Source: Nannocystis sp. RBIL2 (lineage in GTDB: Bacteria > Myxococcota_A > Polyangia > Nannocystales > Nannocystaceae). From it: a stretch of 64,000 nucleotides of DNA. The stretch covers positions 3,270,001 to 3,334,000 of the forward strand of contig NZ_JAPNJW010000001.1 in NCBI RefSeq assembly GCF_026626745.1. Reading direction: 5' to 3'. How positions within the stretch are numbered: the stretch's first letter is position 1; every line of letters starts with the position of its first letter. Made by a program: the position numbers and the translations under genes. Below the pieces are notes generated by a model. The model was given only the letters and a program-made list of their open reading frames with translations. It was not told the origin of the DNA and did not search any database. Positions 39,268 to 48,780 of the stretch are shown one piece after another.

Positions 39268-41001
39268 TCAGGGGTGAGCGCCGGTCATCTGCAGGTGCTC
39301 GACGATCGGCCCGAGCGCGAGCGCGGGCACGAACGTCAGCGCACCGACCAGGACGACGATCGCGGCGAGCAGGAACACGAACAGCGGCGTGTGGGTCGGC
39401 ATCGTGCCGGGCCCCGGGGGGACGGTCTGCTTGCGGGCGAGCGCGCCGGCGAGCGCCAGCACCGGCACGATGATGCCGTAGCGCCCGATCAGCATGCAGA
39501 GCCCGAGAGCCAGGTTGTAAAAGAACGAATTGGCGCCGAGGCCGGCGAACGCACTGCCGTTGTTGTTCGACGCCGACGAGAAGCCGTACAGCACCTCACT
39601 GAACCCGTGGATACCGGGGTTGGAGATGCCGGCGCGCCCGGCCTCGCTGGCCACCGCAATCGCGGTGCCGACCAGCACGCCGGCGGACGGCAGCAGGATC
39701 ACCAGCGCGGCCATCTTGACCTCGAAGGCCTCGATCTTCTTGCCGAGGTATTCGGGCGTGCGGCCCACCATCAGGCCGGCGAGGAACACCGCCAGGATAG
39801 CGAACACCAGCATGCCGTAGAGGCCCGAACCGACGCCGCCGAACACGACCTCGCCGACCTGCATGAGCCACATCGGCACCAGGCCGCCGAGCGGGTTGAA
39901 GGAGTCGTGCATCGCGTTCACCGAGCCGTTCGACGCCGCGGTCGTCGCCGTCGCCCACAGCGCCGAGGCGGCCGCACCGAACCGCACCTCCTTGCCCTCG
40001 AGGTTGCCGGCGGACGGATCGACGCCGAGCTCGACGAGCTGCGGCGCGAGCTGTCCCTCGGACCAGACGCAGAGCCCGAGCAATGGCAGGAAGATGGCGA
40101 ACATCGCCCCCAGCACGGCCCAGCCCTGGCGCCGATCCGCCACGATCTTGCCGAAGCTCAGGCACAGCGCGGCCGGGATCAGCAGGATCGCCAGGCACTC
40201 GAGGACGTTGGTCAGCGGCGTCGGGTTCTCGAGCGGGTGCGCGGAGTTGATGTTGTAGAAGCCGCCGCCGTTGGTGCCGAGTTGCTTGATGGCGATCTGC
40301 GAGGCGCCGGGGCCGAGCGGGATGGTCTGCTGCGTGATCACCTGTCCCTCGGGACCGGTCGCCGCACGCATCAGCTCGACCTCGGCTGCGGGCGCGAACG
40401 TCTGCACCACGCCGTCGGCGGCCAGCGCGACCGCGAGGACGAGCGACAGCGGCAGCAGGATGTAAAGCGTCGAGCGGACCAGGTCGGCCCAGAAGTTGCC
40501 GATCGTCTCGGCCCGCCGGCGGGAGAACGCCCGCGCGAGCGCGGCGAGGACAGCGATGCCGGTCGCCGCCGACACGAAGTTCTGCGTCGTCAGGCCGACC
40601 ATCTGCGTGAGGTAGCTGAGCGTCGTCTCGCCGCCGTACGCCTGCCAGTTGGTGTTGGAGGCGAAGCTGACGGCCGTGTTGAAGGCGAGGTCCGGCGCGA
40701 CCGGGCCGAGCTCCTGCGGGTTGAGCGGGAGCAGGTGCTGCAGCCGCTGCAGGCCGTACACGACGAGCAGCCCGAACAGGTTGAACCAGAGCACCGCGCC
40801 GGTGTAGTCGCGCCAGTCCATCTCGTCGTCCGGTCGGACGCCGGCGGCGCGATAGAGGCCGCGCTCGAGCGGGCCAAGCAGGCGTTGAACCAGCGTCGCC
40901 TCGCCGCCCAGGACCCGCGCGCAGTAGCCCCCGAGAGGAACCGCCAGAGCGACGAGGACGACGACGTACACGCCGCACTGCAGGAGCGCGTGCGCGGTCA
41001 C
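39268..41001 (-). CDS. kdpA: KdpA, potassium channel-like subunit of the pump
   Basis: 577 residues from GTG 41001, which overlaps the kdpF stop (GTGA) and has GGAG 8 bases upstream. Selectivity-filter regions are visible: FNTAVSFASNTNWQAYGGET, LGTNGGGFYNINSAHPLENP, TAASNGSVNAMHDSFNPLGG and SSASNNNGSAFAGLG, each a known KdpA filter block. It belongs to the superfamily of K+ transporters that also holds TrkH. Normal length, no lesions. Confidence 0.97.
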   Translation of the reverse strand: MTAHALLQCGVYVVVLVALAVPLGGYCARVLGGEATLVQRLLGPLERGLYRAAGVRPDDEMDWRDYTGAVLWFNLFGLLVVYGLQRLQHLLPLNPQELGPVAPDLAFNTAVSFASNTNWQAYGGETTLSYLTQMVGLTTQNFVSAATGIAVLAALARAFSRRRAETIGNFWADLVRSTLYILLPLSLVLAVALAADGVVQTFAPAAEVELMRAATGPEGQVITQQTIPLGPGASQIAIKQLGTNGGGFYNINSAHPLENPTPLTNVLECLAILLIPAALCLSFGKIVADRRQGWAVLGAMFAIFLPLLGLCVWSEGQLAPQLVELGVDPSAGNLEGKEVRFGAAASALWATATTAASNGSVNAMHDSFNPLGGLVPMWLMQVGEVVFGGVGSGLYGMLVFAILAVFLAGLMVGRTPEYLGKKIEAFEVKMAALVILLPSAGVLVGTAIAVASEAGRAGISNPGIHGFSEVLYGFSSASNNNGSAFAGLGANSFFYNLALGLCMLIGRYGIIVPVLALAGALARKQTVPPGPGTMPTHTPLFVFLLAAIVVLVGALTFVPALALGPIVEHLQMTGAHP

Positions 41002-41090
41002 GAGAACTTCTCCGGCGCGAGGAGGGCGAAGAGGAGGTAGACGCCGAGGCCGATCGACACAAGGCCGGCGAGCCAGTGCATGACAGACAT
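40998..41090 (-). CDS. kdpF: KdpF, 30-residue small subunit of the potassium pump
   Basis: ATG 41090 gives a single-helix peptide, MSVMHWLAGLVSIGLGVYLL followed by FALLAPEKFS, with the LLFALLAPEKF end that marks KdpF. The ribosome site AGGAG lies about 9 bases upstream. The stop overlaps the kdpA GTG. KdpF is a lipid-like stabiliser of the complex. Confidence 0.92.
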   Translation of the reverse strand: MSVMHWLAGLVSIGLGVYLLFALLAPEKFS

Positions 41091-41105
41091 GGGATGGTCT
41101 CCTGA

Positions 41106-41189
41106 TCAGAGCCGGCCAAGGAGGCGCATGAAGCCCCAGGTAGCCGCGAACGACGCGAGTACGACGGCGATGAAGAAGAGGTCGGTCAT
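41106..41189 (-). CDS. 27-residue membrane peptide leading the kdp operon
   Basis: ATG 41189 encodes MTDLFFIAVVLASFAATWGF plus MRLLGRL, one hydrophobic helix with a basic end, ending 15 bases before kdpF. Similar tiny ORFs stand before kdpF in other bacteria. It may be a pump subunit or a translated leader. No strong ribosome site is visible. Confidence 0.6.
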   Translation of the reverse strand: MTDLFFIAVVLASFAATWGFMRLLGRL

Positions 41190-41282
41190 CGGTGCCTGGG
41201 TCGGGATCGGCTCGTGTGAAGAGGCGAGCTGGAAATGCACCTGCCGCGCAGCTCCCCGCGATTGGAAGCTGCATCGGGCCGA

Positions 41283-41299
41283 GTTAAGAAGGGGTTAAG
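41283..41299 (-). promoter_or_regulatory. CTTAAC direct repeat before the kdp operon (likely KdpE box)
   Basis: Minus strand: CTTAAC-CCCTT-CTTAAC, two perfect half-sites with 11-bp period, the architecture bound by OmpR-family dimers. It ends 93 bases before the first ATG of the operon (41189). The site before trkH differs at only two of 17 positions. Confidence 0.65.
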
Positions 41300-41766
41300 A
41301 CTGCAGCGATGCCGAGGTCAGCATCACCTCGATCGCCGTCGGCAACGCCGCGGCCAACATGACCCCGGCGCAAGCCGAGGCTCGCTTCGACATCCGGTTC
41401 AACGACTGCCATACCCGCGCGTCGCTCGAGTCACGGCTCCGCCGCCTCGCGGCCGGGCAGCTCCACGAGGCGTACGAGCTCGAGCTTCGCTGCAGCGCCG
41501 AGCCGTTCGTGTGTGCGCCGGGGCGCTGGCACGAGGCGATCGCGCGGGCCGCGTGCGAGGTGGTCGGGCGCCCGCCGGAGTTCAGCACCAGCGGCGGGAC
41601 CTCCGACGCACGCTTCATCCACCCGTACTGCCCCCTGGTCGAGCTGGGGCTCGTCGGAGCGTCGATGCACCACGCCGACGAGCACGTCTCCCTCGCCGAC
41701 CTCGGCTCGCTCACGGCGATCTATACCCTCATGCTCACCGGTTTCGCGCGCGTGGCCGCTCACTGA
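41299..41766 (+). pseudogene. dapE: 3' fragment of succinyl-diaminopimelate desuccinylase (dapE)
   Basis: The frame opens directly after a TAA at 41296-41298 and reads the C-terminal quarter of a DapE/M20 peptidase: VSITSIAVGNAAANMTPAQA, ARFDIRFNDCHTRASLESRL, PEFSTSGGTSDARFIHPYCP, VVELGLVG-like VELGLVGASMHHADEHVSLA and a final LTAIYTLMLTGFAR. The metal-binding and catalytic N-terminal two thirds are missing, so it cannot work alone. The break coincides with the KdpE-like site before kdp, pointing to a rearrangement that brought kdp next to this fragment. Confidence 0.8.
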
Positions 41767-41815
41767 GCGGCCGATGGTCGGCGAACGCAAGGCCAGCCCC
41801 TGGAGCACTCGCCGT

Positions 41816-41832
41816 TTTAACTCCTTCTTAAC
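41816..41832 (+). promoter_or_regulatory. CTTAAC-type direct repeat before the trkH gene (likely KdpE box)
   Basis: Plus strand: TTTAAC-TCCTT-CTTAAC, 11-bp period, same orientation towards its gene as the kdp site. It ends 27 bases before ATG 41860, close enough to overlap a -35 region if transcription starts at or near the ATG. Confidence 0.6.
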
Positions 41833-41859
41833 TCCGGCCAACCAATCATCCGGGACCGC

Positions 41860-43929
41860 ATGAGGAGCGCGTCCCTGCCCCGCCCCGCCCGTCGTCTTCA
41901 GGCCGCGCACGTCCTCGGGGCGACGGTGCTGAGCATCATCGGCGTGCGCATCGTCGTCGATGCCAACCCAAGCAGCTTCCTCGGCGACCCCGACCAGCTC
42001 GTGGCGCTCGGCAGCCTCTACTGCATCCTCGCCGGCCTCACGGCGCTCCTCGCCGTCTTCGGGATGCTTCGCGGTAGTCGCTGGGCGCTACCCGCGGAGC
42101 GGGTGGTGCTGTCGCTCAACATCAGCATGGGCGTCCCGATGATCGCGGTCGACGTGCTGATCGCCGGGGTGCTCGTCTTGTGGAACCTGCTGCTGCTCGG
42201 CGACAGCCTGTTCGCGGTCAGCGGACATCCTCGGCGCGCACGCCGGTCCCGGGAGCGCGACGTCGGCGAGCTGTGGCAGCAGCGCTACGGCGCCGCCGCG
42301 CAGCACGCCCTGCTGGTCTCCTTGCTCGGCAGCCTCGCGGTCCTCGGCTACCCGATCCGCGACGCGTTCGTCCCCGGCGCGCTGGCTCTCGCGTTCGCGC
42401 TGGCCACGACCGTCATGACGGCGCCGTTCGTGCTTCAACTGCTGAGGCGGCGCCGGCGCTACGGGGTCGCGCTTGCGCTGTTACTCCTGTTCTGGCTGCC
42501 TGGCGCGCTCACGAGCCTGACGGTCGCGCTGGTCCTGCTCTGGATCCTGCACGCGAGCGTCCTAGTGGTGCTCCTCGCCGGCGGGCCCGTGTTCGCGGAT
42601 CTGCTGCGGAGCTTCTACGAGCGCCCGGCGCTGCTGATCCTTTCGACGTTCGGCCTGCTCGCGTTCGCCGGCGCGCTGATGCTGACCTTCCCCGCCGCGT
42701 CGGCCGCAGGGTCCTCCCTGCAGTTCATCGACGCGCTCTTCACCGCGATGAGCGCCACCTGCGTCACTGGCCTCGTCGTGCTCGACACGCCGGTCGCGTT
42801 CTCGAGCTTCGGGCACCTCGTGATCCTCGTGCTGATCCAGCTCGGTGGCCTCGGCATCATGGTCCTATCGACCTTCGCCGCGGTGCTCCTCGGTGGGAGG
42901 CTGGCGCTCCGCGGCGAGCAGGCGCTCGAGGAGGTCCTGGACCTGGCGAGTCCCGGCTCGGCCTACGAGCTGACGCGCTTCATCGTACTCTCGACCCTCG
43001 CCATCGAGGCGCTCGGCGCCGCCGCGCTGGCGCTGTCGTTCTATTACGAATACAGCATGGCGCCGCTCGACGCTGTGTGGCGCGGGTCGTTCCACGCGAT
43101 CTCGGCCTTCTGCAACGCCGGCTTCTCGCTGTGGAGCGATTCTCTGATCCAGTTCCAGAGCGATCCGTGGGTCCTCAGCGTCCATGCGGGACTAATTATT
43201 CTGGGAGGCCTCGGCTTCCCTGTTCTCGCGGCGCTGTGGTGGCGAGCGCGGGGCAACGAGCGCCGCCTACCGCTGCAAGCGCGCCTGGTGTTGATGATGT
43301 CCCTCGGGCTCCTCGTCGCCGGGGCGGTGCTGTACGCGATCGCGGAGTGGGACGCCTCGCTCGCGGCGCTGTCCGTGCAGGATAAACTGCTCAACGCGTC
43401 GTTTCAGAGCGTGTCGCTGCGGACGGCCGGCTTCAACAGCGTCGACTACGCGCCCCTCGAGCGCTCGACGATCCTGATGATGATCGTCTTCATGTTCATC
43501 GGCGCCTCGCCGGGGAGCACTGGCGGCGGCATCAAGACCACGACCCTCGCGGTGGTGCTCGCCGCGATCCCGGCGCTCGCGCGCAACCAGGCGCGGGCCC
43601 TGCTGCTGCGCCGGACAATCCCGCACGACATCGTCTACCGCGCCGCGACGATCATGACGATCGCCACGCTCGTCGCGGTCATCGTCAGCTTCGCCCTGCT
43701 CGCCAGCCATGACATGGCGTTCGAGAAGGCGGCCTTCGAGACGGTGAGCGCGCTCGCTACCGTGGGCCTGTCGATCGGCGGCACGGCAGAGCTCAACGCG
43801 CTCGGCAAGTGGCTGATCATCGTCACGATGTTCATCGGCCGCGTCGGACCGATCTCGCTGGCACTGGCGCTCGGTACTCCGCGAAGCGCCCACGTGACCT
43901 TCCCGGAGACCAAGCTGATGGTCGGCTGA
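41860..43929 (+). CDS. TrkH/KtrB-family potassium transporter with N-terminal membrane extension
   Basis: 689 residues against about 450-480 for usual members. The C-terminal two thirds hold the four filter loops SATCVTGL (about 295), SAFCNAGF (about 415), RTAGFNSV (about 522) and SALATVGLS (about 632), plus GASPGSTGGGIKTTT of the intramembrane gating loop. The first ~220 residues add about seven helices (for example LGATVLSIIGVRIVV, ALLLLFWLPGALTSLTVALV) not present in standard TrkH. No TrkA/KtrA RCK subunit gene is adjacent. ATG 41860 lacks an upstream ribosome site, so the mRNA may be leaderless. A KdpE-like repeat lies just before it, linking it to the kdp system. Confidence 0.9.
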   Translation: MRSASLPRPARRLQAAHVLGATVLSIIGVRIVVDANPSSFLGDPDQLVALGSLYCILAGLTALLAVFGMLRGSRWALPAERVVLSLNISMGVPMIAVDVLIAGVLVLWNLLLLGDSLFAVSGHPRRARRSRERDVGELWQQRYGAAAQHALLVSLLGSLAVLGYPIRDAFVPGALALAFALATTVMTAPFVLQLLRRRRRYGVALALLLLFWLPGALTSLTVALVLLWILHASVLVVLLAGGPVFADLLRSFYERPALLILSTFGLLAFAGALMLTFPAASAAGSSLQFIDALFTAMSATCVTGLVVLDTPVAFSSFGHLVILVLIQLGGLGIMVLSTFAAVLLGGRLALRGEQALEEVLDLASPGSAYELTRFIVLSTLAIEALGAAALALSFYYEYSMAPLDAVWRGSFHAISAFCNAGFSLWSDSLIQFQSDPWVLSVHAGLIILGGLGFPVLAALWWRARGNERRLPLQARLVLMMSLGLLVAGAVLYAIAEWDASLAALSVQDKLLNASFQSVSLRTAGFNSVDYAPLERSTILMMIVFMFIGASPGSTGGGIKTTTLAVVLAAIPALARNQARALLLRRTIPHDIVYRAATIMTIATLVAVIVSFALLASHDMAFEKAAFETVSALATVGLSIGGTAELNALGKWLIIVTMFIGRVGPISLALALGTPRSAHVTFPETKLMVG

Positions 43930-43931
43930 CG

Positions 43932-44035
43932 CCGCGGCGGATGAAGTTGAGGCGGCGGACGTGCTCCGGCTCGTACAGACGGTAGCCGGCTCGCCACGCG
44001 TCGATCCTGCCGCGGCGCGTCCCGAACGTGGCCAT
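43932..44035 (-). pseudogene. MerR-family regulator fragment
   Basis: From ATG 44035 the frame reads MATFGTRRGRIDAWRAGYRL followed by YEPEHVRRLNFIRRGV. The AGYRLYEPEHVRRLNFIRR part is the wing region of heavy-metal MerR regulators. The preceding HTH and the C-terminal metal-binding part are missing, and it runs into the trkH stop. It is divergent from the CDF gene, the usual place for such a regulator. Confidence 0.65.
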
Positions 44036-44080
44036 GGGTGCTCGTGCGTCTCCTCGCACGCGCCCGCCGCCGGGCCTCGC

Positions 44081-44111
44081 TTGACCTTGTAGTCGCTACG
44101 GGGTCTAGGCT
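44081..44111 (+). promoter_or_regulatory. MerR-type promoter and operator for the CDF gene
   Basis: -35 TTGACC (44081-44086) and -10 TAGGCT (44106-44111) are separated by 19 bases, the long spacer typical of MerR-activated promoters. Within and around it a dyad runs from ACC (44084-44086) through GTAG...CTAC to GGT (44102-44104), centred at 44094, like ZntR/PbrR/CadR operators. Start of transcription would be near 44118. The regulator gene beside it is only a fragment. Confidence 0.7.
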
Positions 44112-44735
44112 GACCCCACCCTCAGAGGTCCGTCATGGGCGCAAGATGTTGCGGAACGCCGTTGCAGACCGCGTCTGGCTACAGCCGGGTGCTGTGGATC
44201 GCGCTGGTCGTCAACGCGGTCATGTTCGTGGCCGAGGTCGTCGCGGGGCTGTTCGCGGGCTCGCTGTCGCTGCAGGCGGACGCGCTCGACTTCCTCGGCG
44301 ACGCCGGCAACTATGCCCTGAGCCTGTGGGCGGCGTCGCGTGCGCTGGGCGTGCGGGCCCGCGTCGCCACCGTCAAGGGCGCGACCATGGGCCTGTTCGG
44401 CCTGTGGGTGCTCGCGCGCGCGGTGCTCGGTCTCGCCGGCGGCGAGCTGCCGCACGCCGAGGTGATGGGCGCGACCGGCGTCGTCGCGCTGGGCGCCAAC
44501 CTCGCCGTCGCCGTGCTGCTCTACCGCTACCGCGACGGCGACAGCAACATGCGCTCGGTGAGGCTGTGCACGCGCAACGACGTGGTCGGCAACCTCGCGG
44601 TGCTGCTCGCCGCCAGCGGCGTGCTCGCCCTCGGCTCGCGCTGGCCCGACCTCCTGGTCGCCGCCCTGATCTCCGGCCTCGCGCTCGTCAGCGCCGTCCA
44701 GATCCTCGCCCAGGCGCGTCAGGAACAGCGACTGT

Positions 44736-46220
<1,485 letters not shown>

Positions 46221-46881
46221 ACTGAGACGGACACGAGGGAGTCGCCTGTCCTCTGGTTCACGTCACGCACTTTCGCCGGGCAGTGTGATGTCGCCCGTCG
46301 CTCGGCGCTGCGCACCCGCCTTTCCCGTTCCGCTTGTCTCTTCGGTCCGGCGGCCGGCGGCCTGAAAGCTTGGTCAAGCGGGAGGTTTAGGGTGCTTTGG
46401 AGGCCCTGATGCGCGACGGCGCGATCCCCTGGTTGTCTCGAAAATTCGTCTCGATTTTGTCGCGATCCGGGAAGTTTTCGAGACGACCCCTCGAATTCAG
46501 GTCCGCAGGGGGGTCTAGTTGGGCTTGTACACCACATCACCAAAATCTTTCACGGACGACTGTCTGGAGCTCTCTCCTGGGCCTGAATCCAGGCCGAAGT
46601 GGAACCGGCGTTTCAGATGCACGGTTTCGGACTCTTGACAGGCGAACCAACGTTGCTCCCCTGCGATCGTCACGTTCGGTTTGGCTATCCCTTCATCTGG
46701 CTCGGCCGACGGGACGTCTCGATCCGGCTCGAGGTCGGCCGCAGCGTCGACTACCTGTCTCCGGAGGGCACGCACAAGGCGAGCGCCATTCACATCGGCG
46801 TGCTCCTCGCGGAGGACTCGGACCCCGAGGTCGCGCGGCGGGGCCGCGAGCGCCGCGCGAGCGCGGCCCGCACCGGCGCGA
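46221..46881. other. About 660 bases without a convincing gene, with a 58-bp inverted-repeat element
   Basis: G+C content is lower around 46370-46700 than in the neighbours. Frames on both strands look partly protein-like (for example plus FGYPFIWLGRRDVSIRLEVG near 46680) but have no start, ribosome site or family I recognise. A 14-bp inverted repeat with one mismatch bounds 46431-46488. Confidence 0.4.
46431..46488. repeat. Inverted-repeat element, 14-bp arms with one mismatch
   Basis: GTCTCGAAAA (46435-46444) is exactly complementary to TTTTCGAGAC (46475-46484), and the arms extend outward by GGT/ACC with one mismatch. The 30-base core repeats the arm motif (GTCTCGATTTT). The element is A+T-richer than its surroundings. 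It could be a small MITE or a structured RNA. Confidence 0.45.
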
Positions 46882-47637
46882 TCACGGCGGCGGGGAGATG
46901 TCCTGGCAGCGCGTCGGCGCGCCGCTGCAGTCGTCGGGCATCACCAGAAGGCGCCGCGCTCCGGTAGCGACGTCGAAGATCTGGAGGTACGCGCCGTGGC
47001 TCTCGCGGCCCTCCATGAGCGCGAGCGGGCCCGCGAGCGTCCAGCGGACGATGTTGCGGTACTTCGAGTGGCCGTCGCCCACCAGGATCTCGTTGCCGCG
47101 CCAATTCACCGCACCGGTGGCCCGATCGACGCAATAGGTATTCGTGCCCATGGAGATCGGGCTGTGGAGCGTGAGCACCAGGCGGTCGCCGGCGGCCACG
47201 GCGTCGACGGCGCTGCCGTGGGCGCCGGTCGGCAGGGTCCAGCGCGGGCGCCGGGTGCCGGGGTCGAGCAGCTCGATCTGCTGGCGCTTCTCGTCGACCA
47301 CGAGCAGGCCCTCGAGCGTGCCGTCGGCCCGCTCTACCAGCGCGGCGACGGCCCGGTCGAGCGCGACCACCTCGCGGCCGTCGGTGAGCGAGAGTACCAC
47401 GGCGCGCGCCCGGTCGCCCGGGTAGATCGAGCCGAGCAGCAGGTGCCTCGCGCCCGCGCTCTGCCCGTGGAGCTCCCGGGTGTAGAGGTACTCCTTGCCC
47501 TGCACGTCGACGCGTGTGTGGGGGACCTCGCGGGTCCATCGCAACGCCCCGCGCGCGTCGTGGCACGAGAACTGGTAGCTCAGCGACCGGTCGCCGAGCA
47601 TGCACACCACGGCGCCGTCGCTCGACGCGAGCAGCAT
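46882..47637 (-). CDS. Beta-propeller (PQQ-like) protein, 5' end probably lost
   Basis: From ATG 47637 the product has 251 residues with repeated propeller strands: SSDGAVVCMLGDRSLSYQFS, CHDARGALRWTREVPHTRVD, LLDPGTRRPRWTLPTGAHGS, TYCVDRATGAVNWRGNEILV and LQIFDVATGARRLLVMPDDC. The frame continues upstream as DVPAAPGERLPSSPAS to a stop near 47690, without a start or signal peptide. A full member would be about twice as long and exported, so I think the 5' part was removed; the break lies about 55 bases from repeat block A. Translation from 47637 is uncertain. Confidence 0.55.
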   Translation of the reverse strand: MLLASSDGAVVCMLGDRSLSYQFSCHDARGALRWTREVPHTRVDVQGKEYLYTRELHGQSAGARHLLLGSIYPGDRARAVVLSLTDGREVVALDRAVAALVERADGTLEGLLVVDEKRQQIELLDPGTRRPRWTLPTGAHGSAVDAVAAGDRLVLTLHSPISMGTNTYCVDRATGAVNWRGNEILVGDGHSKYRNIVRWTLAGPLALMEGRESHGAYLQIFDVATGARRLLVMPDDCSGAPTRCQDISPPP

Positions 47638-47749
47638 GCTCGCGGGGCTCGACGGCAGGCGCTCGCCCGGGGCGGCGGGGACGTCCGCTCATCGTCGCCC
47701 CCGGGCGAGGTGGACCGGGAGCGAGTCGTGTTGGGCCCCGGTCGACATG

Positions 47750-47825
47750 TACGCAATTCATCCGATGACGACCCTCCCCTCACCGCCTAGTGTCCGCGCG
47801 GCGGCTCCGAGTGCGCCCGGGTGGC
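47750..47825 (+). repeat. Lipoprotein-upstream repeat, copy A (76 bp)
   Basis: Begins TACGCAATTC and ends at GTGGC. It matches copy B (57275-57350) at 67 of 76 positions by hand alignment. It stops 20 bases before the ATG of a lipoprotein gene (47845). Confidence 0.75.
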
Positions 47826-47844
47826 CGCAGGATACATGCAGCCC

Positions 47845-48501
47845 ATGCAAAAGCTCGCCCTTGCTTTCCTTTTCGCCTCGCTCGCCGCCTGCTCGGGAAG
47901 CCCCGGCGAAACGACCGCCAACGACCCGACCGCGGGCACCGAGACCGCGGGGACCACGGCCGCCAGCGAGACGGGGAGCACCCCGCCCGCGACCACGCAG
48001 GAGCCGACGACCACGAGCACGGACACGGCCGTCGAGACGCAGTCGAGCGGGGGGGACACGACCTCGGGAACCGTGGGCACCGCGACGGACTCGACGACTG
48101 GAACTTCGGGATCCGAAACGACCGGCGAGGGATTTTGCCAGGCCCACGACGATTGCCGACGAGGTGAGGTGTGCGTCCAGCAATGCACGGACGACTGCGA
48201 TCAATCGATGTTCCCGAACCCGTGCTGCGAACGCTTCTGTACCGCGTTCTCCCCGCTCAGTTGCGAGGCCGCGGGCGGGACGTGCGAGTCGCCGTGTCTC
48301 CGGGGCCAGTACGCGGTCGCCAACCCCGAGGTCTGGGCCTGCGACAACTTCGGGACCTGCTGCTTCGTCGAGGTCCCCTTCTGCGAGGAGCACTCGGATC
48401 GATTCATGTGCGAGTCCAAGGGCGATTGCGAATGGGTCCTTGCGGATTGTCGAATCGTGAACTGCGATACTCCCGACAAGGGCTTGTGCCAGACCAAGTG
48501 A
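47845..48501 (+). CDS. Cysteine-rich lipoprotein with duplicated leader
   Basis: 218 residues from ATG 47845 (ATG 47836 is possible). The leader MQKLALAFLFASLAACSGSP and the linker GETTANDPTAGTETAGTTAA are nearly identical to the start of the 58260 protein, although the bodies are unrelated. After a long Thr/Ser linker (to about residue 95) a compact domain has about 22 cysteines, including FCQAHDDCRRGEVCVQQC, NPCCERFC, GTCESPCLRGQYAV and CDNFGTCC, so it should be disulfide-rich outside the cell. Repeat block A lies just upstream. Function unknown. Confidence 0.78.
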   Translation: MQKLALAFLFASLAACSGSPGETTANDPTAGTETAGTTAASETGSTPPATTQEPTTTSTDTAVETQSSGGDTTSGTVGTATDSTTGTSGSETTGEGFCQAHDDCRRGEVCVQQCTDDCDQSMFPNPCCERFCTAFSPLSCEAAGGTCESPCLRGQYAVANPEVWACDNFGTCCFVEVPFCEEHSDRFMCESKGDCEWVLADCRIVNCDTPDKGLCQTK

Positions 48502-48780
48502 ATTGCCGAGCAGCGTGACCTGCTCGCCGACCAGGAATGCGCCTGGGCCCGCGATCGCCGCAGGGCGACTCGGCTCGGTGCACGAGCTCCACTGCCGAGG
48601 TCGAGCACGTACCGCTGCCCGAAGCTCGAGCGCGGCCACTCATGGATGCCGTGGAACGTTTCCGGCGCCAGATTTCAACTTCGAGAAGCTCAAGCGCGAG
48701 GTCGGCGACCTTGATATGTGGCTGCGCCCCGCGTAGGGTCACCGTCCAGGGTCTACTTCTGGATTCGGAGCTGCATTGAC

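Noticed and set aside
36442-41040. A 1532-codon plus-strand open frame
   Set aside because: Antisense of kdpA, kdpB and kdpC; composition is not protein-like and the kdp genes on the minus strand are unmistakable.
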